DNA from: Streptomyces antimycoticus
GTDB lineage: Bacteria > Actinomycetota > Actinomycetes > Streptomycetales > Streptomycetaceae
Length of the DNA stretch: 64,000 nucleotides
Direction of reading: 5' to 3'
Assembly (NCBI RefSeq): GCF_005405925.1
Contig: NZ_BJHV01000001.1
Span: 124,001 to 188,000, forward strand
In this document: positions 1 to 8,302 of the stretch, in pieces
How positions within the stretch are numbered: position 1 is the stretch's first letter
Layout of the letters: each line of letters starts with the position of its first letter
Translations under genes and position numbers: made by a program
Notes under the pieces: model-generated
The model's database searches: none
The model's input: the letters and a program-made list of their open reading frames with translations, nothing else
Told to the model about the DNA's origin: nothing

Positions 1-460
1 ATGACGCCGGACAGCGCCTGGAAGACGGTGTCGTAGCCCTTGCGGGTGCGGTCGGGGCCGCTCTGCCCGAAACCGGTGGCGGACACGTACACCAGGGCCG
101 GGTTGTCCGCGGCGAGCCGGTCGTATCCCAGTCCCAGCCGTTCCATGGCGCCGGGCAGGAAGTTCTCGACGACGACGTCGGCGCCGGTGGCGAGGCGGCG
201 GGCGAGGTCCTGGCCGCGGGGGTCCTTGAGGTCGAGGGTGATCGAGCGTTTGCCGCGGTTGAACGCGAAGAAGTAGGCGCTCTCGCCGTGCGGCAGACGG
301 GGCTCGAAGCCACGGGTCTCGTCGCCGCGGCCGGGGCGTTCGACCTTGATGACGGTGGCTCCCAGCTCGGCGAGAACCTGGGTGGCCATCGGGGCGGCCA
401 GGACCCGCGAGAAGTCGAGGACGGTGATGCCGCCGAGCGGGCCGGGCGTGAGGTGCGCGC

Positions 461-464
<4 letters not shown>
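1..464 (-). CDS. CaiB/BaiF-type class III CoA-transferase, N-terminal part
   Basis: The reading frame enters from the left window edge, so only the first 154 codons are visible. The N-terminus reads as a family III CoA-transferase: GPLGGITVLDFSRVLAAPMA, then ELGATVIKVERPGRGDE, FFAFNRGKRSITLDLK and ENFLPGAMERLGLGY, which are the usual landmarks of this fold. These enzymes move CoA from a donor thioester to a free carboxylate in the cytoplasm. The catalytic Asp, normally near residue 170, lies outside the window. The GTG start overlaps the stop of the upstream enoyl-CoA hydratase gene by four bases (GTGA), so the two are translationally coupled. In this operon it probably activates the acid that the hydratase and lyase then process. 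The exact substrate cannot be read from this fragment. Confidence 0.9.
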
Positions 465-1231
<767 letters not shown>

Positions 1232-1282
1232 GGAAGGTTCTCCTCGGGGGGGGTGGAGTGGGGAAGCGTGCGGTGGGGCGGG

Positions 1283-2215
1283 TCAGGCGGCGGCCGCGGA
1301 GCGGGCGAAGCCTGCGCGGGCCACCATGCTGTGCAGGGGCCGGCCCAGGGCCTCCTCGCAAGCCCGGGACGCGGCGGCGAGCGCGTCGAGGTCGATGCCG
1401 GTGTCGGCTCCCATCGCGTCGAACAGGCTCACCAGGTCCTCGGTGCAGACGTTTCCGGTGAGGCCGGCTCCGTAGCCGATCCGCGACGGATGGCCGCCGA
1501 CGCCGCCCAGGGCGCTGTCGAAGTGGCGGCAGCCCGCGTCCAGGGCGGCGACCGCGTTGGCGATGGCCGTTCCGCGGGTGTTGTGGAAGTGGGCGACGAT
1601 CGGCAGCCCGGGGTGGGCCCGGTCCAGCCGGGCGAAGAGGCCGGTGACGGCCGCGGGGGTGGCGACGCCCGTGGTGTCGCCCAGGGTGACGGCATCCGCG
1701 CCGAGGTCGACGAAGCGGGCGACGTCCTCGGCGACCCGACCCGGGTCGACGGGGCCTTCGAAGGGGCAGCCGAACGCGACGGACACCACCCCGATCAGCC
1801 GGAACCGGTCGCCGGCGAGCGCGACCATCTCGGTGACCCGTTCCCACTGGTGCTCCCGCGTGGTGCGCAGGTTCTTCCGTGTGTGGCTCTCACTGGCCGA
1901 CACCAGCAGGCTCAACTCCTGCGCGCCCGCACCGCGTTCGAGGTCGGCCAGGGCGCGCTCGACGGCCCGCGGGTTGGGACACGTCGCCTTGAACGCCACA
2001 CCGGGGCGGTGGGTGACGCCCGCCAGCACATGGCTCGCGTCGGCGAAGGCGGGAACCCACCGCGGATGGCTATAGCCGGTCGCTTCGATGCGGCGGAAGC
2101 CGGCGTCGGCGAATGACTCCAGTAGGGCGATCTTGGTTTCGGTGGGCACGAACGTGGGTTCGTGCTGCAGCCCGTCCCGGGCGAAGCATTCGCAGATCGT
2201 GACCGCGTCGGTCAT
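1283..2215 (-). CDS. HMG-CoA lyase-like (HMGL) TIM-barrel acyl-CoA lyase
   Basis: 310 residues, the normal length for bacterial hydroxymethylglutaryl-CoA lyase. The substrate-binding RDGLQHE motif is at residues 13-19, the metal-binding HFHN pair at 209-212 and a DTTG segment at about 180-183. Known HMG-CoA lyases have a catalytic Cys in a G-L-G-G-C-P loop. Here the loop reads ALGGVGGHPSRIG (236-248), so His242 stands where the Cys is expected. The protein may therefore cleave a related 3-hydroxy-3-substituted acyl-CoA, such as a citramalyl-type thioester, or use a changed mechanism. It is the first gene of the operon; a MarR-type palindrome lies 47 bases upstream of its ATG. Family confident; HMG-CoA as substrate doubtful. 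Confidence 0.85.
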   Translation of the reverse strand: MTDAVTICECFARDGLQHEPTFVPTETKIALLESFADAGFRRIEATGYSHPRWVPAFADASHVLAGVTHRPGVAFKATCPNPRAVERALADLERGAGAQELSLLVSASESHTRKNLRTTREHQWERVTEMVALAGDRFRLIGVVSVAFGCPFEGPVDPGRVAEDVARFVDLGADAVTLGDTTGVATPAAVTGLFARLDRAHPGLPIVAHFHNTRGTAIANAVAALDAGCRHFDSALGGVGGHPSRIGYGAGLTGNVCTEDLVSLFDAMGADTGIDLDALAAASRACEEALGRPLHSMVARAGFARSAAAA

Positions 2216-2261
2216 CGAGCCACCTCCTCATGGATGACTCCACCACAACTACCCTCGCCAT

Positions 2262-2278
2262 GTTGATAAAGTCAACAC
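2262..2278. promoter_or_regulatory. MarR-type operator, copy 1
   Basis: The sequence GTTGATAAAGTCAACAC contains the inverted repeat GTTGA-N5-TCAAC. It lies between the stop codon of the MarR gene and the start of the HMGL-like lyase gene. The same 17 bases recur in reverse orientation at 2790-2806. Placement suggests it controls the lyase/hydratase/CoA-transferase operon. Binding by the adjacent MarR protein is inferred. Confidence 0.75.
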
Positions 2279-2773
2279 TCAGCCGTCGTCGAGCTGATCT
2301 CGCTCCCGCCGTTCCAGGGACAGCGCGAGATCGGTGAGCTTCTCCAGGGCACGCCCCAGCACCCGCACCTCCTCGCCGGAGAGGACCTCCGCGAAGGTCG
2401 CGTCCCGCTCGTTCGCCGCCGCGATCAGACCCCGGTACACCGTCACCCCGGCCTCCGTGAGAGCCAGTTGGCGACTGCGCCCCGATCCTTCGGTGCGGCC
2501 GACCAGACCCCGCTCCACCAACCCCCGCACCACCCGGCTCACCTGTGCTTTATCCAACCCCGCCCGCCGGGCCAGGCGGTTGAGGGTCAGGGTCGGATCG
2601 GCCGCGATCAGTGCGATCGTCCGCCACTCACCGAGGCTGACGTCGAACTCGCGGCGGTACCTCAGGGCCGCGCTGCGCGACAGTGCCGACGATGTGCGCG
2701 ACAGCCGATAGGACAACAGTTCGGAGATCGGCACCAGGTCTCCGCCACCCTCACGTTTCACCATGGGTGGCAT
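2279..2773 (-). CDS. MarR-family transcriptional regulator
   Basis: A 164-residue winged-helix protein. The recognition region LTLNRLARRAGLDKAQVSRV is followed by the wing VGRTEGSGRSRQLALTEAG, the typical MarR pattern. I chose the ATG at 2773 because GGAG lies five bases upstream; a second Met three codons later is possible, and a longer frame to 2893 would run across the operator. The gene is flanked on both sides by copies of one 17-bp palindrome. It therefore probably represses the catabolic operon downstream, the divergent transporter and itself, and releases DNA when it binds the pathway acid or its CoA thioester. The ligand is not deducible from sequence. Confidence 0.9.
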   Translation of the reverse strand: MPPMVKREGGGDLVPISELLSYRLSRTSSALSRSAALRYRREFDVSLGEWRTIALIAADPTLTLNRLARRAGLDKAQVSRVVRGLVERGLVGRTEGSGRSRQLALTEAGVTVYRGLIAAANERDATFAEVLSGEEVRVLGRALEKLTDLALSLERRERDQLDDG

Positions 2774-2789
2774 GGTATCTCCGCCACAA

Positions 2790-2806
2790 GTGTTGACTTT
2801 ATCAAC
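2790..2806. promoter_or_regulatory. MarR-type operator, copy 2
   Basis: GTGTTGACTTTATCAAC is the exact reverse complement of the site at 2262-2278. It sits between the divergent MarR gene (start 2773) and the MFS transporter (start 2878). The TTGACT inside it resembles a -35 element, so binding would block transcription directly. Confidence 0.75.
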
Positions 2807-2877
2807 GCGAGCGGCGGAAACTCGCACCGCCCGCCGCCCCGGCGACGCAGCCCCTCTCAGCAAAGGAGTCGTACGTC

Positions 2878-4242
2878 GTGGCCGACCCTTCAACCCTCTC
2901 CGGATCCCAGGACGCCGACGCCGCCGATACTTCCTCGGTCGACCGCACCGCGACCTACCGCACCATCGCCTGGCGTCTCATGCCGCTCCTGGTCATCTGC
3001 TACGTCGTCAGCTTCATCGACCGCACCAACATCGGCATCGCCCAGCAGGGCCTCGAGCGCGACCTCGGCTTCGGCTCCGCCGTCTACGGCCTGGGCGTGA
3101 CCCTCTTCTTCGTCGGCTTCATCCTCTTCGAGGTGCCGAGCAGCACCCTGCTCGCCCGGATCGGCGCCCGTAAGACACTCGTGCGCATCATGGCGTCCTG
3201 GGGTGCCGTCACCATCGCCACATCACTCGTCCACAACGAGATCACCTTCTATATCGCCCGGTTCCTCCTCGGTGTCGCCGAGGCCGGCTTCTTCCCCGGG
3301 GCGCTCTACTTCCTGTCCCGCTGGTTCCCCTCCGCCCGGCGTACCCGCATGACCGCGGTGTTCTTCGCGGGCGTGCCCATCTCCGGCATCCTCGGCTCCC
3401 TCATGTCCGGCAGCATCATGCACAGCTTCGGCGGCGTGGCCGGCTTCGCCGACTGGCAGTGGCTGTTCCTCATCGAGGGCATTCCCCCGATCGTGCTCGC
3501 CGGCGTCGTCCTCCTGTGGCTCGTCGACGAACCCGGACAGGCGCGGTGGCTGACCCCCGCGCAGCGAGCGGCCGTACGTGCGGACCTCGACGCGGACCAG
3601 CGGCGCAAGAGCGAAGAAGAGGCGGCCGGCGGCGGGCCCGGCGGTCTGCGCCTCGCACTGCGAGACCCCAAGGTGTGGATCATCGGTCTGTGTGCCTGCG
3701 GCGCCTACACCCTGGCCAACGCCGTGTCGTTCTGGACGCCTCGGATCATCGCGGAGGCGGGCGTCGGCGACGTCCTCGACCTCGGGCTCTTCTCCGCCCT
3801 GCCGCCCCTGCTCGGCATCGTGGTCATGCTGATCGTGGGGCGGCACTCCGACCGCACTCTCGAACGTCGCTGGCACACGGCTCTCAGCTGGACCGTCGCC
3901 GCCCTCGCGATGGTGGCGCTCTCGGTGTCCAGCGGCAGCGTCCTCGTCGTCGTGGCGCTGCTGGCGATCCTCGCCGCGGCACACTACTCCGGCCTCACCG
4001 TCTTCTACTCGATTCCCTCCATCTACCTGGGAGAACGCGCGGCAGCCACCGGAATCGCCTTCGTCACCTCGATGGGCTCGTTCGCCGCTGCCGCCTCCCC
4101 GTCCCTGCTCGGCTTCATCCAGGCCGGCACCGGCAGCCTTGCCCTCGGCCTGCAGATCAGCGCCGGTATCGTGCTGCTCGCCGTCGTCCTGCTGCTGCTC
4201 GGGGTCAAGGCGAGCGATCTGCGGGAACGACGGTCCCCTTGA
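2878..4242 (+). CDS. MFS transporter, anion:cation symporter (ACS) type
   Basis: 454 residues with about twelve hydrophobic segments and a cytoplasmic loop near residues 225-250. Diagnostic ACS-subfamily signatures are visible: a first-helix SFIDRTNIGIAQ segment, the A-loop-like ARIGARKTLVRIMASWG, and GVAEAGFFPGALYFLSRWFP. Members move organic anions such as phthalate, tartrate, hexuronates and 4-hydroxyphenylacetate with protons across the inner membrane. The GTG start follows an AAAGGAG site. It is divergent from the MarR gene and shares its operator, so it most likely imports the acid degraded by the CoA-transferase/hydratase/lyase operon. Substrate assignment is inference from context. 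Confidence 0.88.
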   Translation: MADPSTLSGSQDADAADTSSVDRTATYRTIAWRLMPLLVICYVVSFIDRTNIGIAQQGLERDLGFGSAVYGLGVTLFFVGFILFEVPSSTLLARIGARKTLVRIMASWGAVTIATSLVHNEITFYIARFLLGVAEAGFFPGALYFLSRWFPSARRTRMTAVFFAGVPISGILGSLMSGSIMHSFGGVAGFADWQWLFLIEGIPPIVLAGVVLLWLVDEPGQARWLTPAQRAAVRADLDADQRRKSEEEAAGGGPGGLRLALRDPKVWIIGLCACGAYTLANAVSFWTPRIIAEAGVGDVLDLGLFSALPPLLGIVVMLIVGRHSDRTLERRWHTALSWTVAALAMVALSVSSGSVLVVVALLAILAAAHYSGLTVFYSIPSIYLGERAAATGIAFVTSMGSFAAAASPSLLGFIQAGTGSLALGLQISAGIVLLAVVLLLLGVKASDLRERRSP

Positions 4243-4598
4243 GGCGTGCGGCGGGTCGCCCGAACAGCCGGTGGCCCGGGAGATGGCCGAACTGCTCGCC
4301 GAGCACGTTCCGTAGCGCCAAGCCGCTGTGCGGACCGGGCAGGAAGGAGCCCTGGCCGCCGCTCCTCCCCCGGCGCTCAGGCTGAGAAGACCTGCCTCGC
4401 GGCCGTGATGGCCGTCATGGCCTTGGGCCGGCCGGCGCAGAAGGCGGACAGTTCATGGCGACGCATCACTCGACCATGATCCATCACTCCAGGTTGTTTG
4501 TTGACAGACTCCAGGGCCGGTGGGCGGCGGGGCTGAGGCCGGGCGCCGCGGCGGGCGCGGGCTAGACTCCCGTCGTGGTGGAAGGGGCTTGGTGAGCT
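4243..4598. other. Intergenic region with possible gene remnant and palindrome
   Basis: About 355 bases without a convincing gene. A short open stretch just after the MFS stop (ending at a TAG near 4315) may be the tail of a lost gene, but I cannot assign it. An imperfect 14-base palindrome, GTTTGTTGACAGAC (4496-4509), fits the pattern GTnTGTnnACAnAC often bound by GntR-family regulators. No such regulator gene remains nearby. Confidence 0.4.
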
Positions 4599-5515
4599 GT
4601 GCGCGGACGGCTTTCTGGCGCGGGTGCGGACTCCGCGACGCGCGGTTCCGCGACCTTGCGTGACGTGGCCGCTCTCGCCGGTGTCTCGGCGAGCACGGTG
4701 TCGAGCGTGGTGCGCGGCCGCGGGAACGTCCGGGAGGAGACCCGGCAGCGGGTGCGGGACGCGATCGACGAGCTCGGGTACCGGCCCAACCTGGCCGCGC
4801 GGCGGCTGCGTTCGGGACGCTCCCATGTGATGGGGCTCGCCCTGCCGAGTGTCACGGTCCCCTACTTCCGCGAATTCGCCGACTCCGTGCTGCGCGAGGC
4901 CCAGCACCACGGGATGTCCGTGCGCATCACGCAGACGCATGGCGATGTGCGGCGCGAGCGCGGTGTCTGCGACGACCCTTACCTGCGGCACGTGGACGGA
5001 ATCCTGCTCGTCCCTGTCGCGCTCGGCAAGGAGGACATGCGCGCGTTGGCGGTGACGAAGCCGCTGGTCGTGGCCACGGCGTCGGTCACCGCGGGCCGCG
5101 TCGACTCCTCCGACACGGACCTGTTCGAGGCGGCGCGCACGGTCGTGGCCCATCTGGTCGCGGGCGGGCGGCGGCGCATCGCCGCCCTGGCCCCCGGTGA
5201 GGCGCTGCCGGCGGAGAGCGACGAGCGCTATCTCGGGTACGTCGCGGGTCTGCGCGACGCCGGGCTGCCGGTGAGCCGCCGGCGGGTGGTGAGCACGGAG
5301 ACCGTCACCTTCGCGGCGGGCGCCGAGGCGGTGCGGACGCTTGTCGAGCGGGCGCCGGAGACGGACGCCGTGTTCGCGCTCGGCGACGCGCTCGCCCTGG
5401 GCGCGCTCCGCGGCCTGCGGGACGCGGGGCGCAGCGTGCCGGGGGACATCGCCGTGGTCGGGTTCGGCAACGTCGCGCAGGCCGGATACTGCGCCCCCAC
5501 CCTCAGCACCGTCGA
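4599..5515 (+). pseudogene. LacI-family regulator, truncated at its C-terminus
   Basis: The N-terminal helix-turn-helix is intact (LRDVAALAGVSASTVSSVVR, then LGYRPNLAARRLR), followed by most of the periplasmic-binding-protein-like effector domain up to GFGNVAQAGYCAPTLSTVE. The normal family frame would continue for about 35-40 more residues. Instead the sequence runs straight into the start of a second LacI gene in another frame, and this frame closes after a meaningless tail at 5600. A GTG start follows a GAAGGGG site. Without the last strands of the effector domain the product is unlikely to fold normally. The junction looks like a deletion between tandem LacI paralogues. Confidence 0.8.
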
Positions 5516-6103
5516 GTGGTGCGCATGCGTGATGTGGCCGCCGCCGTCGGTGTGTCCGTCAAGACCGTGTCCAACGTCGTCAATGCCACCGGGCAGGTGA
5601 ACGAGGCGACCGTCCGAGCCGTGCGCGTCGCGGTCGAGGAGCTCGGCTACCGCCCCAACCCCCTGGCACGCGGCCTCAATTCGAGGACGACGGACACGGT
5701 GACGCTCGCCCTGCCGGGCCTCGGGTACGGCTACTGCGCACCCCTGGCCGCCGCGGTCTTCGATCTCGCGGAGGCCCAGGGCATCAGCGTCGTGATGGAG
5801 CCCACCGGGGGCGACCGCGAGCGGGAGCTGGAGGTGCTGCGCAATCGCGGGGGCCTCTCGGACGGCGTGCTGCTGATGCCGACCGCGATCACCGCGCGGG
5901 AGCTGCAGGGTCTGCCGTTCCCCGGTCCCGCGGTGCTGCTCGGACCGCGCCGGGTGGAGGGCCCCTTCGACAGCGTCGCGTCGCAGGACACCGTCGCGGC
6001 CGAGGCCGCCGTGCGGCTGCTGCTCGACCGTGGCGCCTCGCGCGTCGTGCTGCCCAGCGCGGTGAAGCAGGAACCCACCGAGACGGTCAGCCGACCGTGG
6101 TAG
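5516..6103 (+). pseudogene. Second LacI-family regulator, N-terminal half only
   Basis: About 195 residues starting with a clear LacI DNA-binding domain: MRDVAAAVGVSVKTVSNVVN and LGYRPNPLARGLN. The effector domain is present only to about the end of its first lobe (LLLDRGASRVVLPS), after which an unrelated tail ends at a TAG at 6101-6103. Complete LacI proteins have about 340 residues. The gene begins exactly where the preceding LacI frame is lost, so one deletion probably damaged both. The IS701-type element lies 17 bases beyond the stop and is not itself the cause of the truncation. Confidence 0.8.
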
Positions 6104-6116
6104 GAATCCCCGGCTT

Positions 6117-6120
6117 TTAG
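6117..6120. repeat. Target site duplication (left), TTAG
   Basis: TTAG directly abuts the left terminal repeat of the insertion sequence and is repeated at 7567-7570. It matches the YTAR target consensus known for IS701-family elements. Confidence 0.9.
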
Positions 6121-7566
6121 TACTCCAGTCTGACTTCGCGATCTTGTGGCGAACCCGGCTGGGAACGGGTACGGCCACCGCGTGATCATCGGTTGGTGTG
6201 TGGACAAACGAAGATCGTGCGGTGGCCGCGGACCATAGCGTAGACCCTGCCCGCTGGCGGGTGTTGTTCGACCAGGCCATGGCTCGTATCGCCGGGCGGT
6301 TCGGCCGAGTTGAGCCTCGGGCCACGGCCCGCGCCTACTTGCTCGGGCTGCTGTCGGCTACCGAGCGGAAGAACTGCTGGCAACTGGCTGAACAGGCCGG
6401 CCTGGCCCGGCCCGGGCCGATGCAGCGCCTGCTGCGCTATGCCCGCTGGGATGCCGACGCCCTCCGTGACGATGTCCGCGCCTACGTTGTCGACCACCTC
6501 GGCGACGACGGCGTTCTCATCGTGGACGAGACCGGCTTCGTGAAGAAAGGCAGCATGTCGGCGGGGGTGCAACGCCAGTACACCGGCACAGCTGGCCGGA
6601 TCGAGAACTCCCAGGTCGGCGTGTTCCTCGCCTACGCCACTGAGCGGGGACGCGCGCTGATCGACCGACGGCTCTACCTGCCCGAGCGGTCCTGGTGCTC
6701 CGATCCCGAGCGCCGCCATGCTGCCGGGGTGCCCGAGGACCTACCCTTCGCGACCAAGCCCCGGCTGGCCGAGGAGATGATCGTCGCCGCGTTGGACGCC
6801 GGAGTGACTGCATCGTGGGTGACCGGCGACGAAGCCTACGGCCAGGACCCGCAGTTACGCGCACGCCTGGAGCGGATCGGCATCGGCTACGTGATGGCCG
6901 TCGCCTGCTCCACCCGGGTCCGGATCAACCAGGGCCGCACCCCTGTCCGCGCCGATGTCCTCGCCGACCGCTTGCCCGCCTCTGCCTGGCAGCGGCACAG
7001 CGCCGGAGCCGGCGCGAAGGGCCCGCGCTACTACGACTGGGCCTGGATCCACATCGGCACCGGCGTCCATCGTCACCTGCTGATCCGCCGCAACCGGACC
7101 ACCGGTGAACTCGCCTTCTACCTGTGCTGGTCACCCACCCAGATCACCCTGCACGAGCTCGTCCGCGTCGCCGGTGTCCGCTGGAGCGTCGAGGAGTGCT
7201 TCCAGGCCGCCAAGAGCCAGGTCGGCCTGGATCACTACCAGGTCAGGCACTGGACCTCATGGCACCGGCACATCACGCTCGCCATGCTGGCCCTGGCCTT
7301 CCTGACCGCTCTCGCCGCCGACGCGAACCCCGCCCGGCCTGCCGATCCGCAACATCCCGACCGCAGCCACGACCCGATCATCCTGACCGTCCCGGAGATC
7401 CGTCACCTGCTCGTCGCCGTCTTCGCCCCACCGGCCATGACTGCCGCCAGACTGCTGCACTGGTCCACCTGGCGCAGACGCCACCAGGCCGCAGCCCGAC
7501 GCAGCCACTACCAACGACGCTCCACCGACGGACCCGCTGGATAGATCACGAAACCGCACTGGAGTA
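6121..7566 (+). mobile_element. Complete IS701-family insertion sequence (1446 bp)
   Basis: The element starts TACTCCAGTCTGACTTCGCG and, read from the other end, TACTCCAGTGCGGTTTCGTG. The imperfect inverted repeats extend about 24 bases, sharing TACTCCAGT and a later TTCG-GATCT block. It is flanked by perfect TTAG duplications and carries a single full-length transposase, so it looks recently inserted and possibly active. Rejoining the flanks restores a perfect 7-bp-arm hairpin, CCCCGGC-TTTTAG-GCCGGGG, with the target in its loop. Confidence 0.93.
6198..7544 (+). CDS. IS701-family DDE transposase
   Basis: 448 residues, uninterrupted. The DDE catalytic core is visible: the first Asp in LIVDETGFVKKG, the second in VTGDEAYGQD, and the Glu in RWSVEECFQAAKSQVGLDHY with the Y-x-x-R-type tail DHYQVR typical of this family. 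It cuts and rejoins the terminal repeats of its own element. The GTG start is in the left end of the element and no good Shine-Dalgarno site precedes it, as is common for transposases. The C-terminal arginine-rich tail (SWRRRHQAAARRSHYQRR-like) probably contacts DNA. Confidence 0.93.
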   Translation: MWTNEDRAVAADHSVDPARWRVLFDQAMARIAGRFGRVEPRATARAYLLGLLSATERKNCWQLAEQAGLARPGPMQRLLRYARWDADALRDDVRAYVVDHLGDDGVLIVDETGFVKKGSMSAGVQRQYTGTAGRIENSQVGVFLAYATERGRALIDRRLYLPERSWCSDPERRHAAGVPEDLPFATKPRLAEEMIVAALDAGVTASWVTGDEAYGQDPQLRARLERIGIGYVMAVACSTRVRINQGRTPVRADVLADRLPASAWQRHSAGAGAKGPRYYDWAWIHIGTGVHRHLLIRRNRTTGELAFYLCWSPTQITLHELVRVAGVRWSVEECFQAAKSQVGLDHYQVRHWTSWHRHITLAMLALAFLTALAADANPARPADPQHPDRSHDPIILTVPEIRHLLVAVFAPPAMTAARLLHWSTWRRRHQAAARRSHYQRRSTDGPAG

Positions 7567-7570
7567 TTAG
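7567..7570. repeat. Target site duplication (right), TTAG
   Basis: Right-hand copy of the TTAG duplication, immediately after the terminal repeat ending at 7566. Confidence 0.9.
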
Positions 7571-8176
7571 GCCGGGGAGCGGAAGTCAAAGTCCGCATCT
7601 GCTCCTGGACAGCGGTGGCCAACAGCGGTGTTCTGCCCTATGCCGACGCCTTCGCGAAGGGGAGGTCCGGCTGGGTCGACTACGGGGGCCTGCTGGGCGA
7701 CGTCGGGCGGTGTCCTGTCCGAGACATGCGGTGGCGCCGGCGGGAACAAGTCGATCGCGGGCTCCACGGGGTGGACCGACTACCGCCTCGCGGGCGATGT
7801 GCGCATCGACAGCGGAGCGCAGGCCGGATTCGTCGTGCGGGCGTCCGACCCGGGCCAGGGGGCCGATGCCCTCGACGGCTACTACATCGGTGTGTCCTCG
7901 CGGCGGATCGTCCTCGGCGAGCAGAACGGTGCGTGGAAGGAGCTGGCGCAGACGGCCGTCCCCGGCGGCCTGGCCACCGGGAGGTGGTACCACCTGACGG
8001 TGAAGGCCGTGGGCTGCGCCCTCACGGTGACCGGCAGGCCCTCGGGCTCCCCCGCGCCGCCGACCGGGTTCACGTACCAGGATCCGGACTGTTCCTTCAC
8101 CCGGGGCGCGATCGGGGTGCGTGACCAGGCCGGGACCGCGAGCTGGCGGCACCTGACCGTCACCGGGAGCGGCTGA
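7571..8176 (+). pseudogene. C-terminal fragment of a secreted glycoside hydrolase (LamG/DUF1080-like domain)
   Basis: The frame opens without a start as AEVKVRICSWTAVANSGVLP, then YADAFAKGRSGWVDYGG, and must shift frame near 7690 to continue as ATSGGVLSETCGGAGGNKSI and so to the TGA at 8176. The second part (DVRIDSGAQAGFVVRASDPG, YYIGVSSRRIVLGEQNG, GRWYHLTVKAVG) has the rhythm of a concanavalin-like beta-sandwich found at the end of many secreted carbohydrate-active enzymes. The catalytic part is missing. Its position beside a LacI regulator and a glycan operon suggests it once belonged to that system. The parent enzyme family cannot be named securely. Confidence 0.65.
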
Positions 8177-8224
8177 GCGCTTGTGTACCGGGGGGCCGTC
8201 CTCCGGCTGGCGGTCCCTCGGCCC

Positions 8225-8302
8225 GGATCAGCGAAAGGTCGGTTCGGATCAGGGGAAGGTCGGTTCGGATCAGGGGAAGGTCGGTTCGGATCAGGGGAAA
8301 AG
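8225..8302. repeat. 21-bp tandem repeat, three full copies plus a partial
   Basis: Units begin at 8225, 8246 and 8267, each reading GGATCAG-(C/G)-G-(A/G)-AAGGTCGGTTC with one or two differences, and a fourth partial unit starts at 8288. The stop codon of the minus-strand LacI gene lies in the last partial unit. Possible roles are transcription termination or simple replication slippage. Confidence 0.9.

Noticed and set aside
4380..4490. Minus-strand frame encoding a peptide ending in TAARQVFSA
   Set aside because: It is short, has no ribosome binding site and resembles no family I recognise.
8225..8302. Tandem repeat as a CRISPR array
   Set aside because: The units are contiguous with no variable spacers, and no cas genes are present.
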